NCBI GenBank assembly: GCA_944376655.1
Contig: CALWDJ010000022.1
Coordinates: 1-35,763 of the forward strand
Source: an uncultured Clostridia bacterium
GTDB taxonomy: Bacteria > Bacillota > Clostridia > Oscillospirales > Acutalibacteraceae
Length of the DNA stretch: 35,763 nt
Reading direction: 5' to 3'
Shown: piece after piece, positions 34,947 through 35,763 of the stretch
How positions within the stretch are numbered: the stretch's first letter is position 1
Layout: the number at the start of each line of letters is the position of its first letter
Notes under the pieces: model-generated
Database searches by the model: none
Told to the model about the DNA's origin: nothing
What the model saw: the letters and a program-made list of their open reading frames with translations, nothing else
Made by a program: the position numbers and the translations under genes

Positions 34947-35763
34947 ATAATGTCTACTGAATAAAAGAAAACTCAAAAAATCCGAAATATAAAAAGTGCT
35001 GTTTCAAAAAGGCAGTCAAAGAAAGCACGAGCTTTCTGAGATTAAGAACGACTATGGACATAGCAATACAGTGGAAGGCTGTATCGGTTAGCTTCGCAGT
35101 AATCATTCCAAGATTGCATTTTCGTTTTGCAAGGCTAAAGCGGCGCTCTACTTCCACACGTTCACATTCATCAATATAATTTTGTTTGCGGTCAGTTTGA
35201 TCATCTTTTTTCGGTCTGCCGAGTGCCGGTCCGGATAACCGAATTCCGTGCTCTTTGCAAAAATTCAAATTATCACGGTTGCGGTAAATTTTATCCGCAA
35301 GAACACGTGCCGGATAATGACCGGTTCTTTCTCGGTATTTTTCTATAGTCGGTCTCAAAGTTCCGGCTTCGTTATATGCGTCAAAAGATAAATATTCAAG
35401 TCTTGTAAAGCCGTCAACAACGCTTATGTCAAGCTTCGCTCCGAATTCAACCGGTTTCCCGGCTTTTCCTCTCACAATCGGGCGAACCCAAGGCTGTGAA
35501 AGACTTACGATTCTGTCGGGAACACTATGAGTACGGTTATCGTACATGTATTTTTGTTGTTCATAAACCTTTTGTATTACAATCAGGCGGTTTTGTTCGG
35601 CGGAGGTCAAGGATTTGCCTTGCTGTAGCTGTTTTTCAATCGATTCAAGATTTCTGCGAAGATAAGACAGTTGTTTTCCTATTGCCTTCCGGATTTTCTT
35701 TGCGGCCGGTTTGCGGCAACGTACAAGCGCCAAATAATCTTTATATGCTTTTTTTCGGTAGGT
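34947..35763 (-). mobile_element. IS5-like insertion sequence (right copy, cut by window edge)
   Basis: The element's 3' terminus is placed at about 34947, where similarity to the left copy begins (ATAATGTCTAC on the + strand). The element is inverted relative to the copy at 1-253, so the 3' ends of both face inward. The 5' end is outside the window and the terminal inverted repeats cannot be verified. Confidence 0.8.
34954..35763 (-). CDS. IS5-like DDE transposase, 5' end beyond window
   Basis: The frame is open from the last base of the window to the TAG at 34954-34956, giving 269 residues (the TTG at 35733 is internal, since the frame continues upstream as TYRKKAYKDYLALVRCRK). Residues following VSLSQPWVRPIVRGKAGKP carry the DDE catalytic core: LDISVVDGF (first or adjacent Asp), ARVLADKIYRNRDNL (second Asp) and VEVERRFSLAKRKCNLG (Glu). 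The segment RLSGPALGRPKKD is typical of this IS5-like group. The coding sequence is uninterrupted, so the transposase may be functional if the missing N-terminus is intact. It is about 95% identical to the left copy over the shared 246 bp. Confidence 0.85.
   Translation of the reverse strand, partial: TYRKKAYKDYLALVRCRKPAAKKIRKAIGKQLSYLRRNLESIEKQLQQGKSLTSAEQNRLIVIQKVYEQQKYMYDNRTHSVPDRIVSLSQPWVRPIVRGKAGKPVEFGAKLDISVVDGFTRLEYLSFDAYNEAGTLRPTIEKYRERTGHYPARVLADKIYRNRDNLNFCKEHGIRLSGPALGRPKKDDQTDRKQNYIDECERVEVERRFSLAKRKCNLGMITAKLTDTAFHCIAMSIVVLNLRKLVLSLTAFLKQHFLYFGFFEFSFIQ

Overview
The window looks like a contig from an anaerobic, low-to-mid GC Gram-positive bacterium, most likely a gut or rumen member of the Clostridia (Ruminococcus-like). 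The evidence is a type I dockerin, a LacI-type regulator, lipoprotein and permease genes without a local ATPase, strong AGGAGG-like ribosome binding sites, frequent TTG/GTG starts, and Firmicutes-type IS and recombinase debris. All calls are from reading the sequence; no database search was run.

Layout. Bases 1-253 hold the 3' end of an IS5-like transposase (+ strand). Bases 34947-35763 hold a second, about 95% identical copy in the opposite orientation. Both ends of the window therefore lie inside the same repeated IS. Bases 254-2707 are a graveyard of broken mobile and accessory genes: two short interrupted ORFs, an ISL3 transposase tail, a chimeric relaxase-tail/serine-recombinase-tail gene, and a histidine-kinase remnant with an internal stop and a frameshift.

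From 34671 down to 2821 every gene is on the minus strand and most are tightly spaced or overlapping, forming one glycan-utilisation locus of about 32 kb. In transcription order it holds: a LacI regulator; a 1926-residue membrane-anchored surface protein of repeated jelly-roll domains; a lipoprotein solute-binding protein; a membrane-anchored secreted GH31 glycosidase with an F5/8-type domain; a 975-residue solute-binding protein with an N-terminal carbohydrate-binding-like extension; two ABC permeases; an NHL-propeller/TPR/YIP1 membrane protein; a DUF5696-like exported protein; two more ABC permeases; two near-identical sugar-isomerase-type TIM barrels; a secreted 3xGLUG-dockerin-CE2 esterase; then, after a terminator, a cytoplasmic GH36 alpha-galactosidase and a cytoplasmic SGNH esterase.

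Inferred logic: surface proteins bind and trim an acetylated, alpha-galactose-bearing or related glycan. Two solute-binding proteins and two permease pairs import fragments, presumably powered by a shared MsmX/MsiK-type ATPase encoded elsewhere. The GH36, SGNH esterase and TIM-barrel enzymes finish the work in the cytoplasm. LacI, the first gene, presumably autoregulates the locus from a well-formed promoter at about 34720-34748. The substrate is not known from the sequence. The most unusual parts are the NHL-TPR-YIP1/DUF5696 pair placed between two permease pairs, the giant surface protein translationally coupled to LacI, the GH31 of unclear specificity, and a 543-bp exact-identity tract between the two TIM-barrel genes.
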